Assembly: GCA_035236585.1 (NCBI GenBank)
Contig: CP141139.1
Span: 16,260,990 to 16,324,989 of the forward strand
From: Warburgia ugandensis
Lineage: Eukaryota > Streptophyta > Magnoliopsida > Canellales > Canellaceae
Reading direction: 5' to 3'
DNA length: 64,000 nucleotides
In this document: positions 45,530-55,756 of the stretch, piece after piece
Layout: every line of letters starts with the position of its first letter
Position numbering within the stretch: the stretch's first letter is position 1
Notes under the pieces: model-generated
Seen by the model: only the letters and a program-made list of their open reading frames with translations
Told to the model about the DNA's origin: nothing
The model's database searches: none
Program-made: the position numbers and the translations under genes

Positions 45530-48249
45530 TGAGTTTATCATTTCCGTTAAGTGTCATAATAGATACAACTCAAAGGTTTCTTGAATTACTTCGCTAGGAC
45601 CTCTTTCATGCGAGGAATAAGCTGATTTAGGTCGATATTAATATTTCTGGGGAAGAGAAGGAACATACATTGGCAGCAACTTGACACCCGTGACAACCTT
45701 TCAGCGAATTGTACCTCTTTTCTCAGAGCTCTCTCTTTTGAAGTTAGTGAAGTTCTAAAGTTGAAGAAATTATATGGGTCTCCATGTGTAACAAATCGAC
45801 ATATTAACGTACATGTGGGACTCAGATTTTTGGCTATCCAAACCATTCAATATTTAGGCCACAGTTTAGATAGGTGATTTCCGGAAAGTCTTCCTTAATG
45901 ATAATCTTAAGCGTCTGGTTGGTTTAGACTTAATTATTGTTGTTTTCTAGCTTTGCGCACCAACCATTCGTCGTAACAAATCAAAATAATGGAGATCAAT
46001 CAGCGGATACGCTGGCTGATACATTGATTATCTTGAGATGCCCCTAAGCTCGGGTCTGGTTGCAGAGAATCAGAATCAAACTACCAAATCATTGGTTTAA
46101 TTGGCTGATCGAAAACACCAAGACATTTGGCTCATCTGTAAAGTAAGCTAGTGATCTTTGATACCAGTCTGATTTTCTATATGGATCACCGATCTAATTT
46201 TGGGTACCTCATTTCCTTCATTTAGTTATACATAGATCCCTATGTTGATTTACAACGGCGACACCATATCAAAGCTCCTAGAATTGATTAGACTAAGACT
46301 TTTCACTTTGTTATCAATCACAATTGCGTAGATTTTCATTGGGAAGGTTGGAAGCTAGTATTTTGGTTTTACGGACCTAATCATGGTTACCTATTTTTTT
46401 GGCATTCTGGTTTTGAGCCACAGCTGCCTCACGTATAAAAAGTGAGGAATGCTCAAAATAGAGTTCGACAACATGTCAAGTAGCGGAGGAGTCACACAGA
46501 TAGTCCTACCGGTTCATGTAATCTGACTTATCCAGCTTTTGTTAACGCATAAACTGAAACTCGTGAGGATTGAATTTCTTAGAAATTGTGTTTTCGATCG
46601 GTGAATGTATAAGTTTGCAACTGTCCCTTTCCTCTGATCAGAATACAACCTTGCAGTTCACTAAAAAAGGGTACAACTCTACAGATACTGGAATCATTCG
46701 GCCTGCACACATTTTGGACTAATCAGGTGGATGGGTCAGATCATCCAAAGACTAGCCCCTTCATGGAAAAGCCCCCACATGTTCTGGCAAACTCTTGGAT
46801 TCTATAATAGAGTCATGCATTCGTGTTCAGCGCACAAAAATTATGTGAACTGTGAGAAATAAATGCACTCGGATGATTGTAACCACTTGTTTTGGGTGTT
46901 AGAACTTTGTCTCAAAAATCAATGATAATGATTTGTATCTAACTCATTCCGAACATGATGAATAATGCATACCGTATATCTACAAAGAACTATTACCTAT
47001 GCATGAAAGAAAGCGGTTGTGTGCTTGTCTACACTCCCTAGATTGTGTACTACAAACGGGATTCGAACCAAAAAGTGCATGCTGGGCTCGTATATTTGTG
47101 AAATCCAAGCTGCTCCTGTGCCAAATCTTAGGCTGGCCATTCATCAAAGTTTTCTCCATTGCTTAGTTCTAATCATTGTTATTCGATCTAGAACAATAAG
47201 TGAATTAGAAATAAAAATGATTGGGAAGGAACATTTCATGTGAAATAATGGAAAGCGTCTGGTGGGTATTTCTTCTCTAGAATGTTTCGACAGGGAACGA
47301 TTGGGATCATCAGCCATCAGGATCCTACTTGCTAATAATATTTGCTCTATAAGCTCCTTTTAGAAACAGCAAAAATATTGACTTCTGTGCTCTGTGGAGT
47401 AAGAAAGTAAAAAGAAGAAGACGACATAGATAGCGATGAGAGGAAGTTATAGACAATGGACTGTGTCTCACCTACTGACATGATATGTATATCTAGTGAT
47501 ATTGGATCATTGGAAAGCAAAACTAACCTTTGACAAATGAGTTCCTCCACGAGAAGATTTATCGGAACAAGAAGTCATCGCTAGCAAACATGCTCAAGAT
47601 ATGGTAGGTGCAAGCTAGGAAACGGCTCCACAATACTCCAAGGAAGTTCGATTTGGCCATTTCACCAAACTCTCCCTTCATTTCCGAGAGATGTCTCCTA
47701 CTCTTCCCAGCTAGAGTGACACTCATTGACTCCTTTTCCAAAATGTACTATCTCACTAAGTTCTTCCTAATTATTTTGTTCTGCCTTTTCAAGCCTTTTC
47801 AAATGTTCAATAGATCTACCTGCATTTGAGCAAAAGCAATCATTCCTACTCACATTCATGTACTATGGGGCTAACCAAAAGTCTATTCAAACCAAAGTCT
47901 ACATGGGTCTTGACTTCTAATCCATACATGGTGAGAAAGAGGTATCTTTTGCTTCTACGTGAAAAACAAAATGAATATCTGCCCCCTTGTGTTGACCGTG
48001 GCATTCTTATCCCTTGTAAAAACTGAGATTTTATTTGATTTATGCATGTAAAAGTATAAGCAAAAGACCTAGATTTTGGTAATCCAAGCTGCTTTTCTCC
48101 TAATCTATCTTTTTTGGTCATCCTAAGCATTCTTTTCCTTTTCTTTTTTTGAATGGTAGAATTACTTCCCTAACTTTAGTTTGCAAAACGAATAAGTGCT
48201 AAATCCCTCATCATAACTATCATCATTAGTGATGGGTCCTTACCTATGT
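45530..48249. other. Gene-free stretch
   Basis: No supported gene, RNA gene or element is recognised. Confidence 0.45.
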
Positions 48250-48714
48250 ATAGACATCTGTAAAGTCAAAACACAGCAACTGAAGTTCAAGAATCGGTGC
48301 AGTAAAATTGAAAATCAACATAGTCAAATTTCAGCATCGAATGAATAGTTAAATTAGGCAACTGAATATGTGGATTTGTCAAGATCTACGCACTGTAGCA
48401 CTGTAGATCTTGACAATTGGATCATCTACACCCTATAAAAAGGGGAGATCTGATCGCTGCTAAACAATGGTGTAAGAAACAGATTATAGTTGATCTGTAA
48501 GAGAAAAAGAGTGAACATGAGTGAGTGAGTATAGTAAAGATCCTTCTCCTCAGTGTAATCTATTCCTAAACAGTGATATTTTTCCTCTTTCTCCTGTGGA
48601 CGTAGGCCAGATTAGGCCGAACCCGTAAAATCTCCGTGTTATCTCTTTTGTGTGTGTTTGTTTTTCTCTTAGCCTCAGATTCCCAAATCTGAACAATAGA
48701 TCTAGATCGCTACA
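48250..48714 (+). repeat. LTR of a copia-like element (left edge uncertain)
   Basis: The right edge ends GATCGCTACA, followed one base later by a TGGTATCAGA primer site, the normal order LTR-PBS. A TATA box CCTATAAAAAGG (TATAAAA at 48434-48440) would start transcription near 48465. The left edge is unclear; TGTAGC at 48394 would give a 6-bp inverted end with GCTACA but a very short U3. No matching second LTR is in the window. Confidence 0.55.
48376..48416. repeat. 14-bp perfect inverted repeat (hairpin)
   Basis: TTGTCAAGATCTAC (48376-48389) and GTAGATCTTGACAA (48403-48416) are perfect reverse complements around a 13-nt loop. The hairpin lies about 20 bp before the TATA box of the LTR. Confidence 0.85.
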
Positions 48715-48780
48715 GTGGTATCAGAAATGCGCATATGCAACAGTGGTATCAGAGTTGCGCATTCCCAACAGTGGTACGAG
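48712..48780 (+). repeat. Three tandem primer-binding-site units, 28-bp period
   Basis: ACAGTGGTATCAGAAATGCG (48712), ACAGTGGTATCAGAGTTGCG (48740) and ACAGTGGTACGAGAGCCAAG (48768) are spaced exactly 28 bp. Each contains a TGGTA(T)C-type match to the complement of initiator Met-tRNA. Normally one such site follows the LTR. Confidence 0.8.
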
Positions 48781-48985
48781 AGCCAAGCTAGATCCAGACT
48801 GGCCTAGCCTAATCCAGATCTAGCCTAGGCCGAGGAGAACGGCCCAGCCCAGATCAGTTCCAACCTAGGCCAAGGAGACCGGCCCAATCCAATCCAGATC
48901 TAGCCTAGGCCGAGGAGAACAACCCTGTTCAGCCTAGTCCAGATCCAACCTTCACTGAGGAGTGGCCCAGTCCAGATTGGAAAAA
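48781..48985 (+). repeat. 40-bp minisatellite in the copia-like leader
   Basis: The block .A.CCTAGGCC.AGGAGA.C recurs at 48821, 48861 and 48901, exactly 40 bp apart, with a degenerate fourth unit near 48947. It lies in the leader after the primer-binding sites. Confidence 0.75.
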
Positions 48986-49370
48986 CCAGATCTAAGTATG
49001 GAGAGCCCAATTCCAGATCAGAGCATCAGAGCATGCTCCAGATACAAGAACATCCTAGATCGTAGAGCTTGGATATGAAGACATCCTAAATCGAAGAGTC
49101 TATATCTGAGAGATCTGAAATCTGAGATCCAAATTCGAGAACCCTTAGATCTAAGAAGCAGCAAAGAAAAAAAAGGGGGAAAGAGAAGCGGAGGAGGAAT
49201 GAAGAAGGAGATCTAGACAGGTGGCAATGAAGCCACCAGCCCTCCCTGGAAAACAAAAATAAAAAAGATAATAAAAAATCAACTCATCTGATAGCAAGTT
49301 GCATTCATAGCAGAAAACCAGGGAGATCTGGTGATGTGGGGGCTGATCTAGCGAAGCCACCACCAAAACT
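48986..49370. other. Purine-rich leader-like stretch
   Basis: Repeated AGATC/GATCT words and a long purine tract (about 49160-49200). No recognisable gag frame follows, so the element to which the LTR belonged seems cut off here. Confidence 0.4.
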
Positions 49371-49540
49371 GTTGCCGGAATTGATTTGGTGAAGCCGCCA
49401 CTGGAAGTTGTTGCTGGAATTGAGTTGGTGAAGTCGCCACTGGAAGTTGTTGCTGGAATTGAGTTGGTGAAGCCACCACTGGAAGTTGTTGCTGGAATTG
49501 AGTTGGTGAAGCCGCCACTGGAAGTTGATTTGGTAAAGTC
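49371..49540. repeat. 39-bp minisatellite with codon-multiple period
   Basis: Units GTTGTTGCTGGAATTGAGTT... begin at 49407, 49446 and 49485, exactly 39 bp apart, with partial units at 49371 and 49524. Because 39 is 13 codons, two minus-strand frames stay open across the array (49151-49630 and 49305-49562). I see no other evidence that these are real proteins. Confidence 0.85.
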
Positions 49541-50104
49541 GTACTGAGTTAGGGAGTAGCACTCACGCACGCAGGAGTAAAACATAGCAACATGAACTGC
49601 AGGGAAAGAACATGTGAGGGTTTTCTTCATTTTCCTTTTATATAAAATTCAAAAATAGCAGCCTATAAAATTGATATTGCCACCCCTATGAATAAGTACA
49701 GTCCAGCAACTCGAAAATAGAGATTGAGTTGACTCGTGAATAGTCTGACTCGTGAACAGTACTCGGGTTGAACAATACCTTGAATAGTACTAGTAAATAG
49801 TATTCCTCGAGCAGTACTTGAATATTTATAATTCTGCCCCTGAATATATTGTAACTAAATCCATCCATGGTCTCATATATTAAAATAATCAAATGACATA
49901 GATCAATTATGGATGTGTAGCATGAAAATTACATGTAATGTGATCTAAGCATGCCTATTTCCAACTGGTCCATCTTTATTCCTTATGACATCATATCAAA
50001 ACCAAATCATATTGAAAAATGAAACTGAATTCTTTATTTTCACAGAAAGTATCCATAAGCACAAGATGTGTCTAAAACAGAAAAGCATATAAATGCAAAC
50101 TCCC

Positions 50105-53100
50105 ACTAATCCAATATATCATCAAATGATACAACAGCCATATGAGCAGTATGCTCGTGAAAGACCTTGGAGTTTGTGCCAATATGCTCTATAGACACTT
50201 GACCACTTTGAACTCTTTCTTTAACAACTAGGAACTTGATGTCTATATGCTTTGACTTCATCAAGCTCCTGTTGTTGTTGGAATATAAAACTGGTCACTT
50301 ATTGTTACAAAATAACTTAAGTGGCCTTTCAATTTCATCTACAATTTGCAGTCCTATGACAAAATTCTACAGCCACATTCCATGATTGGATGCCTTTTAA
50401 CATGTTATAAACTCAGCTGCCATGGTGGAAGAAGCAATGAGTGTATGCTTAGCACTCTTCCAGGAGATTGCTCCTCCAGCAAGTAGATAGATAAAGCCTG
50501 AAGTGGATCTACGACTATCTTGACATCTAGCAAAGTCAAAATATGAATACCCAATGATCTCTACCTTTTCCAACCTCCTGTATGCGAGCATGTAATGTCT
50601 TGTTCTCTGAAGATACTGCATGACCTATTTAGCTACTTTCCAATGATTCATTCCCAATTTGCTCAAATATCTGCCTAACATCCCAACAATGTACGTAATA
50701 TCCGAACGTGTATAAACCTGAGCATACATCAAACTGCCCATTGTTAAAGCATAGGGAATCTTCTGCATTTCCTTAGTTTCAAAATCCTTCTTGGGGCACT
50801 GGTCGAGACTGAACTTTTCTCCCTTAGCAACAGGGGTATCTCCTAGTTTGCAATCTTGTATGTCAAATCTCTTAAGTACCTTTCCGATATAGCTCCTTTG
50901 TGATAATCCAAGAATACCCCGAGAGCGATCTCGATGTATATGGATCCTCAATACAAAAGATGCGTCCCCAAGATCTTTCATCTCAAATTTCTTTGATAAA
51001 ATCTCTTAGTTTTGTGCAACAAGCTTATATCGTTGCTGGCAAGTAATATGTCATCGACATATAAAACTAGGGATATGTGTTTACTCCCACAGAGCTTATG
51101 GTATACACAATCATCAATCGCATTCATCTCAAAACTGAATGAGATAATAACTTGATGGAATTTGTAATACCATTGAAGGGAAGCTTGCTTAAGCCCATAG
51201 ATGGATTTTCTTAATTTGCAAACCATATCTTTTCATCTCCCGACACAAAGTTTTCTGGCTACAATATATAAATTGTCTCATCAATGTCACCATTGAGAAA
51301 TGCAATCTTTACATCCATCTGATGTAACTCAACGTCAAAATGTGCCACTGATGTCATTATTGTCCTGAAAGAGTCTTTCGATGAAACAAAAAAGAAAGTC
51401 TTATTATAATCAACGTCTTCCTTTTGAGTGAAGCCCTTTGCAACAAGATGCGCCTTATATCTCTCAACATTATCCTCCTAATCCCTCTTGTTTTTAAATA
51501 TCCATTTGCAACCAATGGGCTTCGCACCTTCAAGTAATGGGACGAGTTCCCAAACATCATTGTTTTTCATGGACTTAATCTCTTCATTCATGGTATCAAT
51601 CCACTTTTGAGAATTAGAACTTTGCATAGCTTGGTGAAAGTTGATCAGATCATCTTCCACCAATCCAATGTCATCCTCATGTTCTTAGAGAAATATAATA
51701 TAATAATTAGAAATCGCATTTCTCGTTTCTCTAGTGGATCTCCTTAATGGCATATATTCTTGAGGTTGTTGAGTTTGTTCTCCAAAAATAACCTGTAAAC
51801 CTTGATTATGGAGATTTTTAACATTGTCTTGTGGTTCTGGTATTGCTTCTTGAACAATATCAGGAATAGGAGCCTGATCATTGTTAATAACAATTGTAGG
51901 AAGAGAAACGGATTCCTCTTCAAAGACAAAGTCTTTAACATTGTCTTGTGGTTCTGGTATTGCTTCTTGAACAATATCAGGAATAGGAGCCTGATCAGTG
52001 TTAATAATAATTGTAGGAAGAGAAACGGATTCCTCTTTAAAGACAAAGTTTTAACCTTATCTCTCCCTCCAAACTCAATATCCTCAAAGAATCGGGCATT
52101 TCTCGTCTCATAAAAAGACTTGGGAGTGGGATCATAAAATTCGTACCCCCGAGACCATTCAAAGTACCCAACAAAATAGCTGTTGACTGTTCTTGAGTCC
52201 ATTTTCTTTTCATTTGGCTTATAAGGTCTTGCCTCAGTTGGACAACCCCAAATGTGTAAATGATTTATACTAGGCTTCTTACCTGTCCATAATTCATAAG
52301 GGGTTTTAATCACTGCCTTAGTTGGAACTCTGTTAAGGATGTAAGATGCAGTTTTGAGTGCCTCTCCGTAGAGGGAATCTGGTAAGGTAATATGACTAAT
52401 CATACTCCTCACCATGTCATTTAATGTTTTGTTTCGTCTCTCAGCAACACCATTCACGCTAGGACTTCATGGTGTGCTGTGGGACTATACCAAACTCCTC
52501 TAAGAATTTGGCAAACGGCCCTGGACCTTGTTCACCTGATCCGTCATATTTGCCGTAGTATTCACCACCACGGTTAGATCTGATAGCCTTCATGCTTTTG
52601 CCAATTTGGTTCTCAACTTTAGCCTTGAATACCTTAAACACATCTACTGATTGAGACTTCTCATGAATGAGATAAAGGTAGCCATAATGCCAGAAATCGT
52701 CAATGAACGTAATAAAATATAGTTGACCATTCCATGAAGCCATAGGGAATGGCCCACAAATATCCGTATGTATTAATTCTAAGACGTCTGAAGATCTGTT
52801 GGCACATAATCTCCTTATGTTTGTCTGTTTTTTCTTAATGCACCCAACATAAACTTGAAAGTTTGACAAATCAAGGGGATCAAGAATTCTATCTGACACA
52901 AGTCTTTCAATTATTTGTTTAGATATACGCCCTAAACGCTTGTGCTAGAGTGAAGCTAAATTCTCATTGGTTAATTTGTGCTTTATACCACGTGAACTCA
53001 CATGCAAGGTTTCATTTAAAGAGGCAATAGTATAAAGCAAATAAAGGTTATCATAAAATGACAAAGATCTGGTACCAATAATATTGGAATTCTGAAAGAA

Positions 53101-54240
53101 ACTAAACTGATTATTTCCAAATGAACAACAATAATCAAATTTGTTCAAAAGAGAAATAGAAACCAAATTCCATCTAAAAGACAGTACAACATATGTATAT
53201 TTTAAATCCAAATAGTAACTAATCTTTAATAATAACCTAAATGTCCCTATCGCCTCAACCTCCATTGATTTGTCATCGCCTACATAGATAAATCTTTTAG
53301 CATCATTTGACTTTCGGCAACTCAGGCAATCCTTCATAGACACACTTACAAGAGTAGTAGCACTAGAATCTACCCACCAAGTGTGTTTAGGTACTGAAGC
53401 TAAATTAACCTCAGAACAAATTAAAGTGAAAGAAGCGTACCTTTCTTTGCACACCAAGCATGATATTTGGTACAGTCCTTCTTCATGTGTTCAGGATTCT
53501 TGCAAAAGTAACAGCGAAATTTCTCATTGTGTTTCTTTTGCTTTTTCTTTTGAGCAGGACCACTTGTAAATTCTTTATCCTTATTCCTTTTCTTATTCTT
53601 GTCCTTAAAAGTACTTGCCAAGTAAGCACTTTCAGTCTTTTCTTTCTTTAGTCTTCCCTCCTCTTGCACACAATGAGAAATGAGCATGTTAAGAGACCAT
53701 TTGTCCTTTTGGCAGTTATAACTAACCTTAAATTGACTAAATTGTGTTGGAAGAAAAATCAAAACTAAATACACAAACAAATCCTCAGACAACTCTAAGT
53801 TTAGTGCCTTTAGTTTTGAAGTAAGATGAGACATCTCCATGATGTACTCCCTGATGTTGCCTTTTCCTTTATACTTTATTAAAATCAAGTTCGATAGAAT
53901 CATACTTGTTTCAGCCCTATCATTTTTAGCAAAACATTTTTCAATTTCCTTAAGGAACTCCTTGGTAGTAGTTACTTTTTCAGGACACAGCACCCTTGAA
54001 GGTTTTTGAAATTCCACGCTTCATGATCATAAGACTCATGCTATTTGAACGATCCCACTTCTCAAAGTCCTATTTTTCCTCAATGGAACTTTTATCCATA
54101 AGAGCAATGGGTTGTTCAATCCATAGCGCAAGGTCCAGATCCATGCAACCAAAAATGATCATGACGTTCTTTTTCCATTCCTTAAAGTTAGTCCCATTCA
54201 ATATATGAATAGAATTGATGTTGGCAGATGTAATAGAAGT
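50105..54240 (-). pseudogene. Copia gag-pol polyprotein, broken
   Basis: Gag (about 53430-54240) ends with the zinc knuckle C-X2-C-X4-H-X4-C (CYFCKNPEHMKKDC). Protease (about 53390) has WVDSSAT where DSGAT is usual. Integrase (about 51744-52800) shows HTDICGPF and IRSNRGGEY, where the second catalytic Asp has become Asn, and the Glu in MNGVAERRN. Reverse transcriptase (about 50978-51663) retains KSIYGLKQA and the YVDDILLASND active site. RNase H runs about 50110-50620, ending in KHIDIKF and VKERVQSGQ. At least five frameshifts or stops separate the pieces. The protein would copy and integrate the element; this copy cannot. Confidence 0.9.
51817..52050 (-). repeat. 117-bp in-frame tandem duplication in copia pol
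   Basis: Two near-identical 117-bp units (plus strand TTTAACATTGTCTTGTGG at 51817 and 51934) lie in the linker between integrase and reverse transcriptase. As 117 is 39 codons, the frame is kept across both. Confidence 0.9.
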
Positions 54241-55262
54241 ATATGCATTAACTGAAAATAGAACAAAACAACATGCTCACATAAGTTATATATCATACTT
54301 AAATAAAATTAAATTCAAATAATGGTAGGGCCCATCACAAGATACCTAACACAACATTAATATTAAACTTTGGACAAAAATATTAGCTTGTAAGTAGTAT
54401 GTTGGTATAGTAATCAAATATTTACAATAAATCCTATCAAACAATAAGCCTTTCTTTGGACCTACTTATTGTTCACATAAAGTACTCACTAATTGTCACA
54501 TATTTATTACCACAGGTGTGCATATAATTCTACCAAATATTGACCTTCCTTTGGGCCGGTCAATATCTGCATGAATAACATACCCACAACCATTTTGATG
54601 TTCAAAAAATAAATTAATTTACACAAGAGAGGCAACTTTGGTAGCATGTTGTTTCAATCAACTTATTTTAAACATTATACATCCAAAAGAAACTTGTACC
54701 TAGATTTGAATTCAATTTTTTCCTTATTAATTATCAAATATTCCAGTTTTAGGGTCAATTACTCTCTGATCAGCCCAATCCAAATAATTTGGGACTATTC
54801 TATGAATTTATCCTAACTAGGTGTGATCAGATCAAAGATTTAGTACCAAAATCATGTCCCCGTAGTTAAGAGCTTTCCAACGGACTTTCTGGATCTTAAA
54901 TCGGGCTTCTAGAACTCCTAGAATCCATCTATCGGTTTAGATCATTCATTTGAAGTGTCTATTTTCTCTTTTGGGATTCTTTCTATTTACATAGTCTCAT
55001 CATGAATCATTCATGATTGGCCAGATCATTGATACGCATAATATCCAAATACCAAACCCGTTCTCTATATGACCTATGAGTATGATGGGTTTTCTATTGT
55101 ACCATGGTTTTAAAAAATTAAAGCCCTAATCCCTAAAAAAATCTCCGATCTGAATCCATGAGATATGGGAAAATAGTTTGTTATCTTTAGGAATCGTTTT
55201 AAGCAATCACATAATAAGAAAAACAGATAAAGAACTTGTTTCTCAATGATTTAAGGTGAAGA
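54241..55262 (-). other. Copia leader between primer site and gag
   Basis: About 1 kb of AT-rich sequence with no recognised coding. Its position between the primer-binding site and gag marks it as the untranslated leader of the copia element. Confidence 0.6.
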
Positions 55263-55275
55263 GGCTATGATATCA
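55263..55275 (-). other. Copia primer-binding site
   Basis: On the minus strand TGATATCATAGCC lies two bases after the LTR end and differs at two positions from the initiator Met-tRNA complement TGGTATCAGAGCC. Confidence 0.75.
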
Positions 55276-55277
55276 CT

Positions 55278-55756
55278 TGTTGGTATTTAATATACTTTAT
55301 TAATGAATATTCATTTATCACAGCAAGATCCTCTACGAAAATCATCAAGAATAAAAGACTAGATGTGGAAGCGTACCTGAATCCATAGTCTGGATGTGAT
55401 CATTGAGCTTTGTGGTTCTTGATCTTCCAAACTAATGCGTATGATCTTCCTGGAGAATGGTATTCCCTCTTTTCTAATAATGAGATGTTAGAAAAGAATC
55501 ATACATACAATTTGGGGACTATAACTATTTATAACTGTATCCCCTTTCCTTATTTCTTATTTTAACCCATCATAAAATAGAAATTAGAGATTAGGTATCT
55601 ACACATAATAAAACCATACCTTTTGAGATTACTATAGCTCATTTAACCTTAACTTTATTAGATCACTTTAATATAGGCCAAAACCATATGATAACATATA
55701 ATATACAATATACATATACATATACATATACACATATATTCATCCAATATCTAACA
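55278..55756 (-). repeat. 5' LTR of the copia element
   Basis: On the plus strand it runs from TGTTGGTATT to ATATCTAACA, so on the minus strand it begins TGTTAGATAT and ends in CA. It is about 479 bp. The primer site next to its inner end fixes the boundary. A (CATATA)n block lies near its start (about 55697-55735). Confidence 0.8.

Larger units (their letters stand above)
49640..55756 (-). mobile_element. Ty1/copia LTR retrotransposon, decayed, 3' LTR not found
   Basis: On the minus strand the order is 5' LTR (55278-55756), primer site (55263-55275), a 1-kb leader, then gag, protease, integrase, reverse transcriptase and RNase H. Integrase before RT is diagnostic of Ty1/copia. After RNase H, an untranslated stretch (49640-50100, starting with GTGGGAGTTTGCATT) is typical of many plant copia elements, but no second LTR matching 55278-55756 follows. 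The element instead runs into the plus-strand fragment at 48250-49640. It is inactive. Confidence 0.88.

Noticed and set aside
49151-49630. A 159-codon minus-strand frame
   Set aside because: Open mainly because of the 39-bp minisatellite; no start context or other support.
51802-52113. A 103-codon plus-strand frame
   Set aside because: It is the antisense shadow of the duplicated copia segment.
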